From Parus major (lineage: Eukaryota > Chordata > Aves > Passeriformes > Paridae): a stretch of DNA of 64,000 nucleotides. The DNA is taken from assembly GCF_001522545.3 (NCBI RefSeq), contig NC_031773.1:38259188-38323187 (forward strand), read 5' to 3'. Made by a program: the position numbers and the translations under genes. A model generated the notes under the pieces. That model saw nothing but the letters and a program-made list of their open reading frames with translations. It was not told the origin of the DNA and did not search any database. This document shows, piece after piece, positions 12,390-22,999 of this stretch. Each line of letters opens with the position of its first letter. Within the stretch, counting starts at the first letter, position 1.

Positions 12390-12716
12390 ATACAGTGCTA
12401 AGGCACCAGTTATGTCCCTGCCTCCTGGTGAGGTGCCATGGAGCAGCCAAGCACCTGCCCACACTCCCTGGCTCCCCAGGGAACCTGCCTGTCTGACCAT
12501 CTTCTTCCCAAATGGCTGTCCAGCTGCCTCATGACTTCCCTTCCCTCCCAAGCTATGGCTGTCACTAGAGAAGGGCCCAGACCATGGAATCACCACTAGC
12601 AGATTTATGCCCTCTTCAAATGTGCGGCCATCCCAGCACGCAGCAGGCTGGCGTGCAGGGCGTTGCAGCACCGCGCAGTCACTGCTGTCAGCACGTTTTG
12701 AGAGCGTGTCTCAAGC
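12390..12716. other. GC-rich segment with compact CpG cluster
   Basis: This island of higher GC sits in AT-rich surroundings. Eight CpG dinucleotides fall between 12624 and 12706, whereas most of the neighbouring kilobases have very few. A 136-codon open frame runs on the minus strand (12261-12671) and an 88-codon frame overlaps on the plus strand (12607-12873). I recognise no domain in either, and GC-rich sequence has few stop codons by chance. It may be a short CpG-island-like promoter, an unrecognised LTR, or an old exon. There is no clear TATA box. Confidence 0.35.
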
Positions 12717-12729
12717 CACAGAGACTTCA

Positions 12730-15670
12730 TGCAGATTAGGAAACATTTTACTAGGCTGCTTGATCAGCTTGGTAGACAAAATAAAAATGTGTCAGACAAA
12801 AAGACGTATTTTGCTACAGCCAAGCAGGATCCAAACTCTTCTCTGCACTCAAATGCTTCGCATTTTTTCATAGGTATGAAATTCAGAGATACTCACAAAA
12901 CTTTTAGTGGAAAGACAAAGACATGCTAATTTGAAAACAGGCATATGTTTTTCTTCCCATTCATGTCAAGAATTAGATCTTCGATGTTTCTATGCAGAGG
13001 AATCAGAGGAACTTAGAAAAATTAGAATTTTTAAAAGACAAAAGTTTTTCAAAGCTAGAAAAATTTTTAAAGATCTTCAGCAACAGCCTTAGTAAGACAA
13101 TACCCAGCCATATGAATGAATGTAGCTAACACACTCTGAAATGGGAGTAGTTGTTAAAACCGATTTTTAAATTGTATAAATTGCTTCTGAGGAGGCTCCT
13201 TGGGAAAATTAATGCTCAGGCCTATACTAGAATAAAAAAAAGTTGCCTTCCTGGTTCCCCATCTTGATATTACTAATGGAAAGGCTGTGAAATTAAGCCC
13301 ATTTTACTCCTTCCTGAAAAAAAAAGCTTATTAAATGACCCAAATTCTTTTGTATATTTTTTGTGTGTGTAAAAATACTTGCATTTATTCAAAATCAGTG
13401 CCCTTTACAATAAACCTTTTCTCTGATAGTCAATTTATTTGCTGTTGAAATCTAGCAAATAATTTCACTAGCTCTTGAGATTACTGGCATGCTCTGTGTA
13501 TTCCAGATCATAAAACCACTCAGCATTTTGTTGTCCGTGCCATTTGACAGTCACAGAGAGTATCTGATCCTGGTGCCAATTAATTCAACTGAAAATTGTC
13601 AGCAATGCATTTAGTTATCAATGAAAAGTGATCCACTATTTAGGAATGGAAGACATTTGTTGGAAGTAAAAAAAAAAAAAAATTAAAAATGTATATCATA
13701 CAATAGGTAACATTTCTAGGCATTTGATTGTATTGAAACTCATGTTTCTTCTGCTTGATTTAAAGAAAATATCCATTCATCTTGCAGATGATGTGCTGGA
13801 AACAACCTGATTTCCTTTTCTGTTTACCCATAGAATCAATGTTCCCATATTGTAATCGTTCAGCAAAAGACTCATTCTGAGGTTTCATGAATTAGCTGAA
13901 ATATTTTCATTTAATACACTCATCATAAGACATCAATAAGCAATAATAACACATAGCTCTTTTAATTTTTAAGGTAGTTTAAACATTGATTAATTAATTG
14001 GACAACTTCATTGCTGCTAGTAGCAGATGTTCACATATTCTCTAGCATGGAACACTGCCTTCAATGCAGTTCCAAATGGGTATGCAACATTTCCTCCCAA
14101 ACATTATTGCAAAAGAGCACAAAAAGTGCTACAAGCTGCTCCAAGGGCAAAACTGGACCATATCAAAGTCAACTGCAAGATCTCTTGAGGCAGAGCACCT
14201 CTTCTTTGTGTAGTCTTGTAAAATCTTATGTTTTGAAATGCAGAGGGTACATTAAGGCATTGATGGATGCCTGAGATCTCTGTGTACTGTGTGCTCTATG
14301 TGCTACAAAAATAACAGAAGGCTTGGAAGGGCACTGTGATGGCAGCATGAATCATTTCATAAATATGTTGTGAGCCATTATCTAACAGTTAGAAATTTCT
14401 GCAAAAACGGTTTAAATGACATCACTGGCATACAGACAAATAATCTATGTTAAACATAGGTGTTTTTTTCAGCAAGAATAAGAAAATGGTAAGAGTTGTT
14501 ATAGCCAGAGATGTATGAAAAACATTACAATAATTTTTTTTCCCCTCCTGATAATCTGCATCTCTTCAAGCCGAACCAATGAAGGTCAGTTTTGAAATGA
14601 GTGTGAAGTGATACTCTAACTCAGGCTTTTTTATATAGCAAAAACCTTCAGCCTCACTATAACTGCACATTTTTACAGAACTGTGTGCGCCTTGTTGCAA
14701 AATGCTTGGACAAACTGGAATTAAATTAATTTATTTTTAAAAGGTGCAGTTTCCTGACTGCTAAATTAACTTTGGAAGCTGTTTCCATTAGCCTGATCTC
14801 AGTGAGCGTTTGTTGAGAAACTGAAGTTCCTACATCTCCTATTCTTTTCTGAGGAATTCCTCACTGGAATCTGCCCATCACTGGTGTTTTATCATTCCCC
14901 AATTTCTGTGTTTTTTGAACTTCTGTTCTTTCCTCTGTGTCCTGTTGAGAGTAGAAAGTTGTGACATTTTATAGTGTGATTGTGTTTTACTCAGATTTTG
15001 ATTGCATGGTCTTGAAAACAGCATGATGCAAGGGCAGAACCTAGAATGCACAGGTGAGTGGAGATGCTGCACCCAAATTGATTTTTTTTACAGATTCATA
15101 TATACTTGACTATTGTGAGACACCTCCTCTGCCTTCACCCAGTATTTTCTGATACCACTGGCCAGTTTTGACCAAATTTTTCACTTCAGAAGATTTAAAT
15201 ATTATTTAAATCTCTCTGAAAATAGATAGATGTATAGAGGAAAGAAATCCTATTAGTGTTTCCATGGAGAAACATGCAAATATGATCTCTTCTTAATATA
15301 AATAAGGGAATCCAATAAAATATTTGTTTTGAAATAAAGACATATGAATATTGCAATCTCTTCCAGAAAATATTACTAAAACCAAAGTTTCACTGAAGGT
15401 AATCTTTTCTTTGATTTCTCCACATCTGTTGACTTCAAATAAATTTTTTGATCATTATCTGAACAGAGCTACCAGCTGATTTTCTCATGAATTGCCAAGT
15501 GATTTAGGCAAATCTGGTAACTGAGGTGTTTATGAAATGAGGTTGTTCAAATCACTTGCTTCCACACATCTTGTCTAAATCCAGTTACTTCCAATTCTGC
15601 AAAGCATGATTTTTCATTTTTTTCATCTTTGGACTTTTCTAAACAAAAAAGTTGCACAAATATAATTTGA
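12730..15670. other. Unique AT-rich sequence, no gene recognised
   Basis: No gene was recognised. An A run lies at 13669-13682. The segment 14690-14830 is free of simple repeats and contains TAAATTAA-type sites and 'gtgagcgtttg', resembling a conserved non-coding element without proof. The 87-codon open frame at 14011-14274 has no recognisable motif. Confidence 0.5.
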
Positions 15671-15673
15671 AAT

Positions 15674-15761
15674 GTCTTTACTGTCTATAAAGTTGAAGTA
15701 GTTATGTATAAGATTGCTTATTTAGAATATTATTTTATTTTAAAAAGGAAAAAAAAAAATC
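15674..15761 (+). repeat. Direct repeat, copy 1 of 2
   Basis: About 80-88 bp beginning 'gtctttactgtctataaag' and ending in an A-rich 'taaaaaggaaaa' tract. A copy of about 90% identity (about five substitutions plus one or two small gaps by eye) lies 947 bp downstream at 16621. It matches no avian repeat I recognise. It is either a local duplication or a member of an unrecognised interspersed family. Confidence 0.8.
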
Positions 15762-15790
15762 TAAATAATTCTGTAAATCCTAACTGGATT

Positions 15791-15834
15791 TTATGCATTC
15801 CTTCCAATTCAGTATATTCCATGATTCTGTGATT
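15791..15834 (+). mobile_element. Very short CR1 LINE 3' tail
   Basis: The pattern 'ccttccaattcagtatatt' followed by 'ccatgattctgtgatt' matches the extreme 3' end of avian CR1 in plus orientation. Only about 45 bp remain, so this is a heavily 5'-truncated insertion or a relic. It sits just downstream of the first direct-repeat copy. Confidence 0.7.
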
Positions 15835-16620
15835 TCTCTCCTAACTACTATAAAACAACCATCATTGCTAGCTAACATAATGGTTGTAGTAAACTACTTC
15901 AGCCATAATTCACTGTTTTAAGTACATGAACAAGACTTCACTGGTGAGATGATGAAATTTATTTCATTTTTAATATAATGCATTCCATGATTACACGCTG
16001 TGTGTGGTATGTCTATTTCTTTCCCCTGGAGGGAAGCTATATCAAATTTATTATGTTCCGACAAGTTACAGGAAAACAGCTGTATGGGAAACAAATGCAG
16101 CTAGTGAGAAACAAGCTGAGCCTGACTCATTGCATATGTTTGGTTCTAATTTTTGCTTTCCCCCTTATTTCACATACATGCAGCATACTGTCTCACATAT
16201 GCAGGGCATTAATGAGGTATTTCCACTGTATTCAGTTGGTTTGTCCATTTTTATATCTTTTCTCTCTTCCTTGTTTTACTGTATAATCTACTTACTTAGT
16301 TTCATAGTTTGTAATTTCCTGGCTAAGTCTCACTTCAGTCTCTATCTGGACAACAGAGAGAAGCCACCCAACACACATCCTTTCAGAGAACCAGCATGAC
16401 TTGTCAGCATCAGGTCCTCTTCCTCCCTGGGTTTGCACATTGAACAAAAGAATAATCATGTACATTTACTTCTTTGTAATTAGTTATTTTTATGATTTCT
16501 TTCTAGTTGTCAGTAGAAATGTAAATTACAGATGAGAATTTATAGCATGGGATCCCTAGGGTAGGGCAACTATTTTTCTGTTTGCTAAGCCGTTATGTTC
16601 TTGAGATGTGATTCTTTACT

Positions 16621-16702
16621 GTCTTTACTGTGTATAAAGTTGAAGTACTTGTGTATAATATTGCTTTTTTAGATTATTTTATTTTAAAAAAGGAAAAGAA
16701 AT
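16621..16702 (+). repeat. Direct repeat, copy 2 of 2
   Basis: This is the partner of the element at 15674, in the same orientation. It begins 'gtctttactgtgtataaag' and ends 'taaaaaaggaaaagaaatc'. It lacks about four bases present in the AT-rich part of copy 1. No CR1 tail follows it directly; the CR1 at 16806 begins about 100 bp further on. Confidence 0.8.
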
Positions 16703-16805
16703 CAGAAGAATGAAATGCACATGAGAACAAACATTTCTGTGGATTATCTGTTTTATTTGTATTTGTCAATACAACAGCAATTCACTGCATAGCACATACA
16801 CCGTT

Positions 16806-16945
16806 GGCCAGAGTTCAAGAAGTGTTTGGGCAATGCTCTCAGGCACATGGTGTGATTCCTGGGGTGTCCTGCACAGGGCCAGGAGTTGGACTCAATGATC
16901 CTGGTGGGTTCTTTCCAACTCAGCTATTCTATGACTCTATGAATT
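16806..16945 (+). mobile_element. CR1 LINE 3'-end fragment
   Basis: Plus-strand landmarks in order are 'agagttcaagaagtgtttgg', 'caatgctctcaggcacatgg', 'gggtgtcctg', 'cagggccaggagttggact', 'atgatcctggtgggtt', 'tttccaactcag' and 'attctatgactctatgaatt'. These match the terminal coding end plus 3' UTR of an avian CR1 subfamily. About 140 bp are kept. The last codons of the reverse-transcriptase ORF are represented; the 72-codon open frame here is a shadow of this element. Low divergence suggests it is younger than the fragment at 2719. Confidence 0.93.
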
Positions 16946-16971
16946 CTCACAGGAGCATGCTTTGTCTATCT

Positions 16972-17108
16972 CTTTTTTTATTTTATTTTTTTACTGGCTG
17001 TGGCTCTTTTACCTGCTTTTGAAAACTTCTGAAAAAATATTTCATTAAATTTTCTCTTATCTATTTTGTTCCATTCATCAAGATTTTTTTTTTTATTTTT
17101 TTTTTTTT
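16972..17108. repeat. T-rich low-complexity tracts
   Basis: T runs at about 16972-16992 and 17083-17108 are broken by single A bases. They cause the phenylalanine- and lysine-rich open frames in this stretch, which are not genes. Confidence 0.85.
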
Positions 17109-17259
17109 GCACCATGCTTCCAAAAGCTAGCAAAATGCTTTCTGTGTGGAAATTGAAAATTATGGGACATAGCTTCTTGCCATCCAGGTTTGACAAAGTA
17201 CTAACAAAGTACAAGAGTGCTTCTCAATATCTGAATTGTATATCCACTATTCACAAGAA

Positions 17260-17735
17260 AAATTAATTGTATATCCCATAGGGCTGCAAGAAAACCTAGG
17301 ATAATTTTCCTCTCATTCTGGGGACAATGCAGTAACTGATGGTGTTGGGGGCAATTCTGCCTCCCCTGGAACACATGCCCAGTGAATGAAATCCAGAGTC
17401 TTCTCTTCAGCCACAACTACTCTTCTCCTTTCCAACAGGCATCCCCCGAGACAGTATCAGGCCAGAAGAGGTCAGAAGGTAGCTTATTCCAGAGATGGTT
17501 CCCAATAAGCAGCACTGACATAACTTCACCAGGAGGAACTCCTTCAGCTCCAACATTATTCTCCCACCAGGTTTTGCAACCTCTAAAAACTCTTGTGCCT
17601 CACCATGGCACAGGTGATAAACACATTCAGTTTCATTATATGAAATACCATCGTCCTGATGGACTACAGGACTTACATTGGCATACAGTGACATGCATTG
17701 TTGCGCTAAAAATAAACTGGAAAGGGTAAACAAAA
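17260..17735. other. Unrecognised, moderately GC-rich segment with open frames on both strands
   Basis: The segment is less AT-rich than its flanks. It holds an open frame of 115 codons on plus (17382-17729) and one of 108 codons on minus (17407-17733), plus a 71-codon minus frame at 17201-17416. I recognise no domain. The minus-strand reading has a mixed, protein-like composition but no signature. It could be a decayed transposable element, a decayed processed pseudogene, or a conserved regulatory block. Confidence 0.3.
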
Positions 17736-18062
17736 AATGCTTATCTAGAGTTCAGAGAGGAAAGGGTGGGGTGGGAATTACCTTGAGCCAAGTATTATAG
17801 AATGTAGACACTCAGCCACTCAAGTGCTCTCTGGCCTCAGTGTCCAAACCAGTCCTTAGGCCTTTCAGCACCACAGCATCTGTTTTTTTGGAATATGAAG
17901 ACAGCTTCTTGGCTACCATCCTCCATCTCTTGCGCTACCCAGTCTACTTATTTTCAGGCAGAGCTCTGATTAAAAATATCCTCTAGATCAACTGCTCTTA
18001 GCCAACAGAGGTCTTCTTTTTGGGAAGCTGTGATCGGTGATGAACAGACTAAACAGGAAGTT

Positions 18063-18093
18063 CGTCATCATCATCACCGTCATCATCACATCA
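18063..18093. repeat. Interrupted (CAT)n trinucleotide repeat
   Basis: Repeated TCA/CAT units are broken by 'ccg' and 'aca'. The array is short and imperfect. Confidence 0.8.
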
Positions 18094-18304
18094 GGTACAA
18101 GCACTGTATTGAAGGAAAGGTATTTAAAGCAACAGACTGCCTAATGTCAGTCACACCAAACTCCACTGTTCAGTAAAGCCACACAGCCTCTCTACGTCTT
18201 TATCAGTCCTTAGAGCACTCCTTATATTCCTTGTCAATTTTTAATTTCACTTTTGACTAAGTTTCTGTTTCTTTGCCTGCTTTTGGGCTTCTGGATTTTT
18301 ATTT

Positions 18305-18329
18305 GGGGGGGAGGGGGTTGGAAAGGGGG
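18305..18329 (+). other. Predicted G-quadruplex tract
   Basis: The plus strand carries G7, A, G5, TTGGAAA, G5. This satisfies the usual pattern of four G-tracts of at least three with loops of at most seven bases. It is the strongest G-run tract I saw in an otherwise AT-rich window. Folding has not been tested. Confidence 0.6.
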
Positions 18330-19933
18330 AGTTGTTTTATGATTCATTGGTGCTTTGGGGTCTTTTTGTTTGTTTTTTACTGAGGCACTTCAAAAAACAG
18401 TTTAATGAATTCAGGAGGTGGAACTAGCCTCTTCAGTGACTCATTTTGAAACTACTCTCAAGTGTTTGCTGTGGGATGCTGTTCTGAGTCATTGTGATGC
18501 CTTCCCACTTGCTTACCAATAGCTATCCTGATTTAACTCTTAATGAAAAATGACATTATCCTGAAAGGACAGAAGCCTGATAGAAAGTGAGTCAGGATGA
18601 AGAACTTTCATTATAGATATCCTTTTATTCAGTAAAATCCACCTATGGTCACTCAGTCCAAGATATTTCTGTTTACTTTTTACTTATAGCTCTTCTTTTT
18701 TAATTATTATTTAAAAACTCACATTTAAAATAAGGTAGTGTTTTCAGTTCAGTGACTATGATAGAAAAATATGTAGGCTATTATACCTATTACTATACAT
18801 ACTGCAGAATAGCTTAACATTGGCTTTGTATTATCAGAAGCTGCAGTTTCTCATGTCAAAGTATTCTTGTCATTATTGATAACCTCTAATAATGTTAATG
18901 ATATTCATATCCAATCTTTGGGGTCTGTAAAATCACTATCCAGATAAGGCCCTTTTATATCTAATTCCAAAGTAGGTTTGAATGAAAAAAAAAATAATCT
19001 CTTCTATCTTTCTATTTCTTTTCCTAAAGTGGATCAAATCCTTACTGTCTAATACTGTCTTAGAGCTATCTTTTATATACACATGTATGTATAATTCAAC
19101 AACACAGTCCATCCTTCAGTAAATGTGATCTAGATGGGAAGGTTACTTAGTCTAAACTTCAAATTTGGTGGTTTTTTTCTGTATAACTAAGTAAAGTTTT
19201 TAAGTGAGTTTCATAAAACAGAAGAAAAAATGAGTATTTCTTGCATTGTTAGGAGTTGTTCTTTTGAGCAGATGCAGAGCTCTGAATAATTGCAGTGTAC
19301 TGATTATACTTCTGTCTGCTAAGCTCTTTCCTTCATTTATTGAAGTCTTGCCTTGTCAGATAAACTGGCATCAAAGCATTCTCTTAAGAGAAATTAAAAT
19401 ACTAAAGCTCTCAATTAAGCTACCATGTATTTTAATGGACTAAGTTCTCAATCAACAGAAAGATAAATGTAGTTGCTTGGTTATTTGCTTCTGCAGTGTT
19501 TCTGTGCCATTGCTTATTTGAATGTAGATAGTATACAAAAATGTCTTTTCATATCTCAATTTATTCCTCAAGTTTCTTTACAACTTTGCATGGTTTTACA
19601 TCTTCAGTTATGTAGTGCTCTAAAAATTTATTTGGTATTGAGTTTACACCAAAGGAAGTCCTGACAAAGAAAGAGGAAAAGCAGACATGCACAGAAGGCA
19701 TTCTACAAAGAGTTTGCTCCTTTGCAGATTAGTTGGCAAAATCTCTTAGAAATCTTGAGGTCTTAAACAATGACAGCTGCTTGATTATTTCATGCAAATA
19801 GGAAATATTCCTTTGGAAACAAAATCTATTTGGCCTTTTCAACCTCTGCTCCTGGTTGGAGTTCAAGTTGTACTTTTTAGTCTGTTTACACATGTGCAAG
19901 CACATTCTTGTTTCCTTTTCTATGGAGTACATC

Positions 19934-20066
19934 ACTGAGATGAGCTCAGTTAGAGCATGGTGCTAATAACACCAAGTTATGGGTTCAGTCCCCATTCACT
20001 TGGGATTCACTGGACTTGGGGATCCTTGTGAGTCCTTTTCAAATAAGAATATTCTGTGCTGTGGTC
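19934..20066 (+). mobile_element. tRNA-Ile-derived SINE with CR1-like 3' tail (TguSINE1-like)
   Basis: The 5' part matches a nuclear tRNA-Ile(AAT). A D-arm/A-box stretch 'gagctcagttagagc' is followed by 'tggtgctaataacaccaag', with the anticodon AAT at 19965-19967, and a T-arm/B-box 'gggttcagtcccc' at 19981-19993. Compared with a remembered tRNA-Ile, a few bases of the D-loop are missing and the acceptor stem is not complementary, so it is not a functional tRNA gene. The 3' part, 'tggacttggggatccttgtg' then 'agtcc' and 'aatattctgtg', resembles a CR1 3' end. This is the head-tail design of passerine SINEs mobilised by CR1 reverse transcriptase. The A and B boxes would be the internal RNA polymerase III promoter. 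The element is about 130 bp, plus strand. Confidence 0.85.
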
Positions 20067-20129
20067 ATTTTGCACACACCAGGGCATACTGACAGAACAA
20101 ATGTATTTGGCATACAATCAGATATATCT

Positions 20130-20643
20130 GCAACCAGCTCTGGGGTCCTCAGCACAAGAAGGGCTGATTGAAGGAGGGCCACCAAGAGAATTAGAAGGGT
20201 GAAACTTCTCTCCTATGAGAAAAGCCTGAGAAAGTTGGGGTTATTCAGCTTGGAGAAGAGAAGGCTCTGAGGTGACATTTTATCACCTTCCAGTAGCTGA
20301 AGGGCTATAAGTAGTAGCTGTAAGAGGGCTGGAGAGGGCTTTTTCCCCCAAGGGCATGTAGTGATAAGACAATGGGGAATCATCTAAAGATGAAGAAGGG
20401 TAGATTTAGATTAATTATTGGAATAAAATCCTTTCCTATGAGGATGGTGAAACACTGGAACAGGTTGCCTAAGAATCTGTGGAAGCCCCATCCCTGGAAA
20501 TCTTCAAAGCCAGGTTGGACAGGACTTTGAATAAACTGGTCTAGTGGAAGGTGATCCTGCCCGTGATGGGGGTTTAGAACTAGATGATCTTTAAGGCCCC
20601 TTCCAACCCAAACCATTCTATGATTCTATGATTCAATGATATA
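20130..20643 (+). mobile_element. CR1 LINE, 5'-truncated, about 0.5 kb
   Basis: This is the longest CR1 in the window. Landmarks in order are 'cagctctggggtcctcagca', 'ggagggccaccaagagaat', 'ctctcctatgag', 'gttggggttattcagcttgg', 'agaagagaaggctctgagg', 'gcatgtagtgataagacaa', 'gaacaggttgccta', 'ccctggaaatcttcaaagcc', 'ctagatgatctttaaggccc' and the octamer tail 'attctatgattctatgattc'. It covers the C-terminal end of the reverse-transcriptase ORF and the short 3' UTR. Frameshifts and substitutions make it non-coding. The antisense 78-codon open frame at 20380-20616 is a shadow. It starts about 65 bp after the SINE, in the same orientation. Confidence 0.96.
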
Positions 20644-20649
20644 ATTCAT

Positions 20650-22940
20650 CCAGAATCACTACAGTGCAAGAAAAGTAAATTGATGCCTTCAGAAGCAGTT
20701 TCAAAGACAGAAAATTGTGTCTAGCCAAGTTCCTTGAGGAGAGAAATCAATTTATTCTAGTTTCTTTTGTCTCTGTGGGAGGGAGTTTCAACTCTTGTTT
20801 AGTTAACACTGTTCAGTAAATCACAGGGCAGAGGCTGATCTCTGTGCAAGCCCATGAGTTTCTATTATAAACACAGACCATTTAATGCCATTTGTGCTAT
20901 TGTTGTTGAGCTTTACCAATCCAGGCTATGGGAACCCTTTAGGTGATGCATGGAGGACAGCCCCAGGTGAGTGCTTCAGATACACAGAGTCTTGCTGGGC
21001 ACAAGACACCTCAATTTAGCACCCTGTGCCTTGACAGATTTTGTCATTTCGGAAGGTTGTCAGAGTGGCTTGCCTCTGGCCTAATTTTGAAAACATCTGT
21101 TATTTGTGTTTGTAATGTGTCAGTGCTGGAACACAGCAACCATAATAATTTCACACATCAAGAACGTCTGAAAAGTTAGGTCCTTTTGAATTTTTAATTA
21201 TTTTTTTTCTGCTGGATGATACTATTGATTGATCTCAGCTTCAGATACACTGTATATTTTAGTCTAAGTAAAAAATAGAAAAGGGAAAAATATATGCTGT
21301 TTAGCTACCTTGAGGATTTGTATTTTCATGTCAGTAACAGGAAAACTTTTCATCTAGGTTAAGAAAGAGCTTTTCCTCTGTGTATAGGAAAAACTATATG
21401 TATACACAATACATGTGTATGTATATCTGTATATATGGGCATGTATGTATGAAGTTTCTGCACTTTTACATTTTTTTGTAAGTCCTGTCTCTAGTCATAT
21501 GCCTGATTTGCCAGAGGTTCATCTTAAGCAGAATCTAAACTGGCAGGTGAGCACTGTTTGCTCAGGATATCAGTGACTGATGAGATCCTAGCCAAGGACT
21601 GCTTCACTCCCTTCTGCTCTGCACAGTGCTGCTGTCCTTCCCTGGAAAGCAAAGCAAGGAGCAGATCAGTGCAGGGCTGGGCTGCACCCAGCATGGTGGA
21701 AGGGTGCAGATAGGAAACACACCACAGAGTCAGAAGTTGGCTTGCATCCCACATTTTAGAGATGCAAAAGTAAATAATAATAAAGAATGCTTCTCACATC
21801 TTCAAGGCATGACTTTCAAAGATAGTGAAAGCGAAGTTATTCTGAAGATGATCACTCAAAATCTGCTCATTACTATGTCCATGGGTATCTTGACTGGATT
21901 ACCCCCATTTTAGACATCCTATGTACTCCATGTTTTCATGCTTTGCATTGTGGTTAAGGCAGCAACTGCTTATCCTTAGGATTCCCATTAATATTTCAAC
22001 TGTACCACTCACTTCCAAAGCCAGGGGAATCCTGGTTTCGTTAGAATATGGAAGCTGGGCTCTCCTGTGCCTGAAAGAGAATTAATTAAATGAAACTTTA
22101 CCATTGCATAATTTTATGTTTAATTTCAAATGCAATGTATTATCAATTTTTTTCATATTTTAGCTTATTTCAAGCAAGACAACTAAGCAACAAGAAAACA
22201 GGATTGTTATGTGAGCTCTCTGTTCTTCAGAGAGATTAATATTTTTATTCTTCAAATATTTGTTTCTTACATAAGCCTATAAAGTATTTAGGATATGATG
22301 TAGGTGACCTATCTCCTAGTATGAATTGGTTATATGAATACCATTAAAAATGTCGTCAAATATTCATGCAGTGTTGTTGCCACACTACATTTCTGAGGAA
22401 GCCCCTCCAGACTTGCCCTCATGCAAGATTTTTTCCAAATGTAAGTGTAATTAGCATCACCCTAGCCAGTTCAGGACTGTCATGAATCTGACCCCATCTA
22501 TCTTCTTCCCTTTAGGTTGTGTATATGAATTACAAAACATACCATAATGTAAATATCTCAGAAAATGTACTTATGTTTCATATATGCACTTTAGGTGATG
22601 ATTTATTGCACTTATTTATTCTTGGGGCCTCAATCGATATTTTAATATCTGAAAAGTAGAAACAGTGCTACAAGACCATAAACAATCTCATTCATGTTAG
22701 TGTATCTCTGAGTATTTTCAGTGAGACAACTGTTCTCAAAGTAGAAACCAGAGACTCCCAACAGACAAGGAGCTGTGCAAAACATATTTGTTGATTTCAG
22801 AATCTCAGACTAAAGTGTACCACTTTCTTTAAAAATAGAAAGCAGAAGTCTGATTATGCTAAAGAAGAATGTGCTCCAAAGCTAATAATGATTGAGGTGA
22901 TGTAGAACATTGATGTTTTTGCAAATAATCTTCCATTGAT
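20650..22940. other. Unique sequence, no gene recognised
   Basis: No gene was recognised. A TG/TA-rich tract lies at about 21394-21452. A slightly GC-richer patch at 21540-21760 has overlapping open frames on both strands without recognisable motifs. Confidence 0.5.
21394..21452. repeat. Degenerate TATG/TA-rich simple repeat
   Basis: Irregular alternation of TATG, TATA and CATG units, ending in a GTAT repeat. The array is old and degraded. Confidence 0.7.
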
Positions 22941-22944
22941 ATTT

Positions 22945-22997
22945 TCATAGAATCATAGAATCATAAAGTCATAGAATAATTTGGGCTGGGAGGGACG
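22945..22997 (-). mobile_element. Extremely short CR1 LINE 3' end, antisense
   Basis: The plus strand reads 'tcatagaatcatagaatcat' followed by variant octamers and then 'tttgggctgggagggacg'. This is the reverse complement of a CR1 tail with four octamer-like units and about 20 bp of 3' UTR. The insertion is severely 5'-truncated. Confidence 0.85.
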
Positions 22998-22999
22998 TG

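Larger units (their letters stand above)
17740..19930. other. Unique sequence with small simple repeats, no gene recognised
   Basis: No gene was recognised. It contains a CAT-rich trinucleotide tract at 18063-18093 and a G-rich tract at 18305-18329, both listed separately. The open frames between 19246 and 19935 are 63-68 codons and carry no motif. Confidence 0.5.

Noticed and set aside
12261..12671. 136-codon minus-strand open frame as a confirmed gene
   Set aside because: It has no recognisable domain, no supported splice structure, and GC-rich sequence with few stops by chance. It is kept only as part of the CpG-cluster observation.
17066..17266. Phenylalanine- and lysine-rich open frames as small membrane proteins
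   Set aside because: They are translations of poly-T/poly-A tracts. The same applies at 42091-42318, 41033-41293 and 35058-35309.
19934..20007. Functional tRNA-Ile(AAT) gene
   Set aside because: The D-loop is shortened, the acceptor stem arms are not complementary and a CR1-like tail follows directly. It is a SINE head, not a tRNA gene.
20380..20616. 78-codon minus-strand open frame
   Set aside because: It is antisense to the CR1 at 20130-20643.
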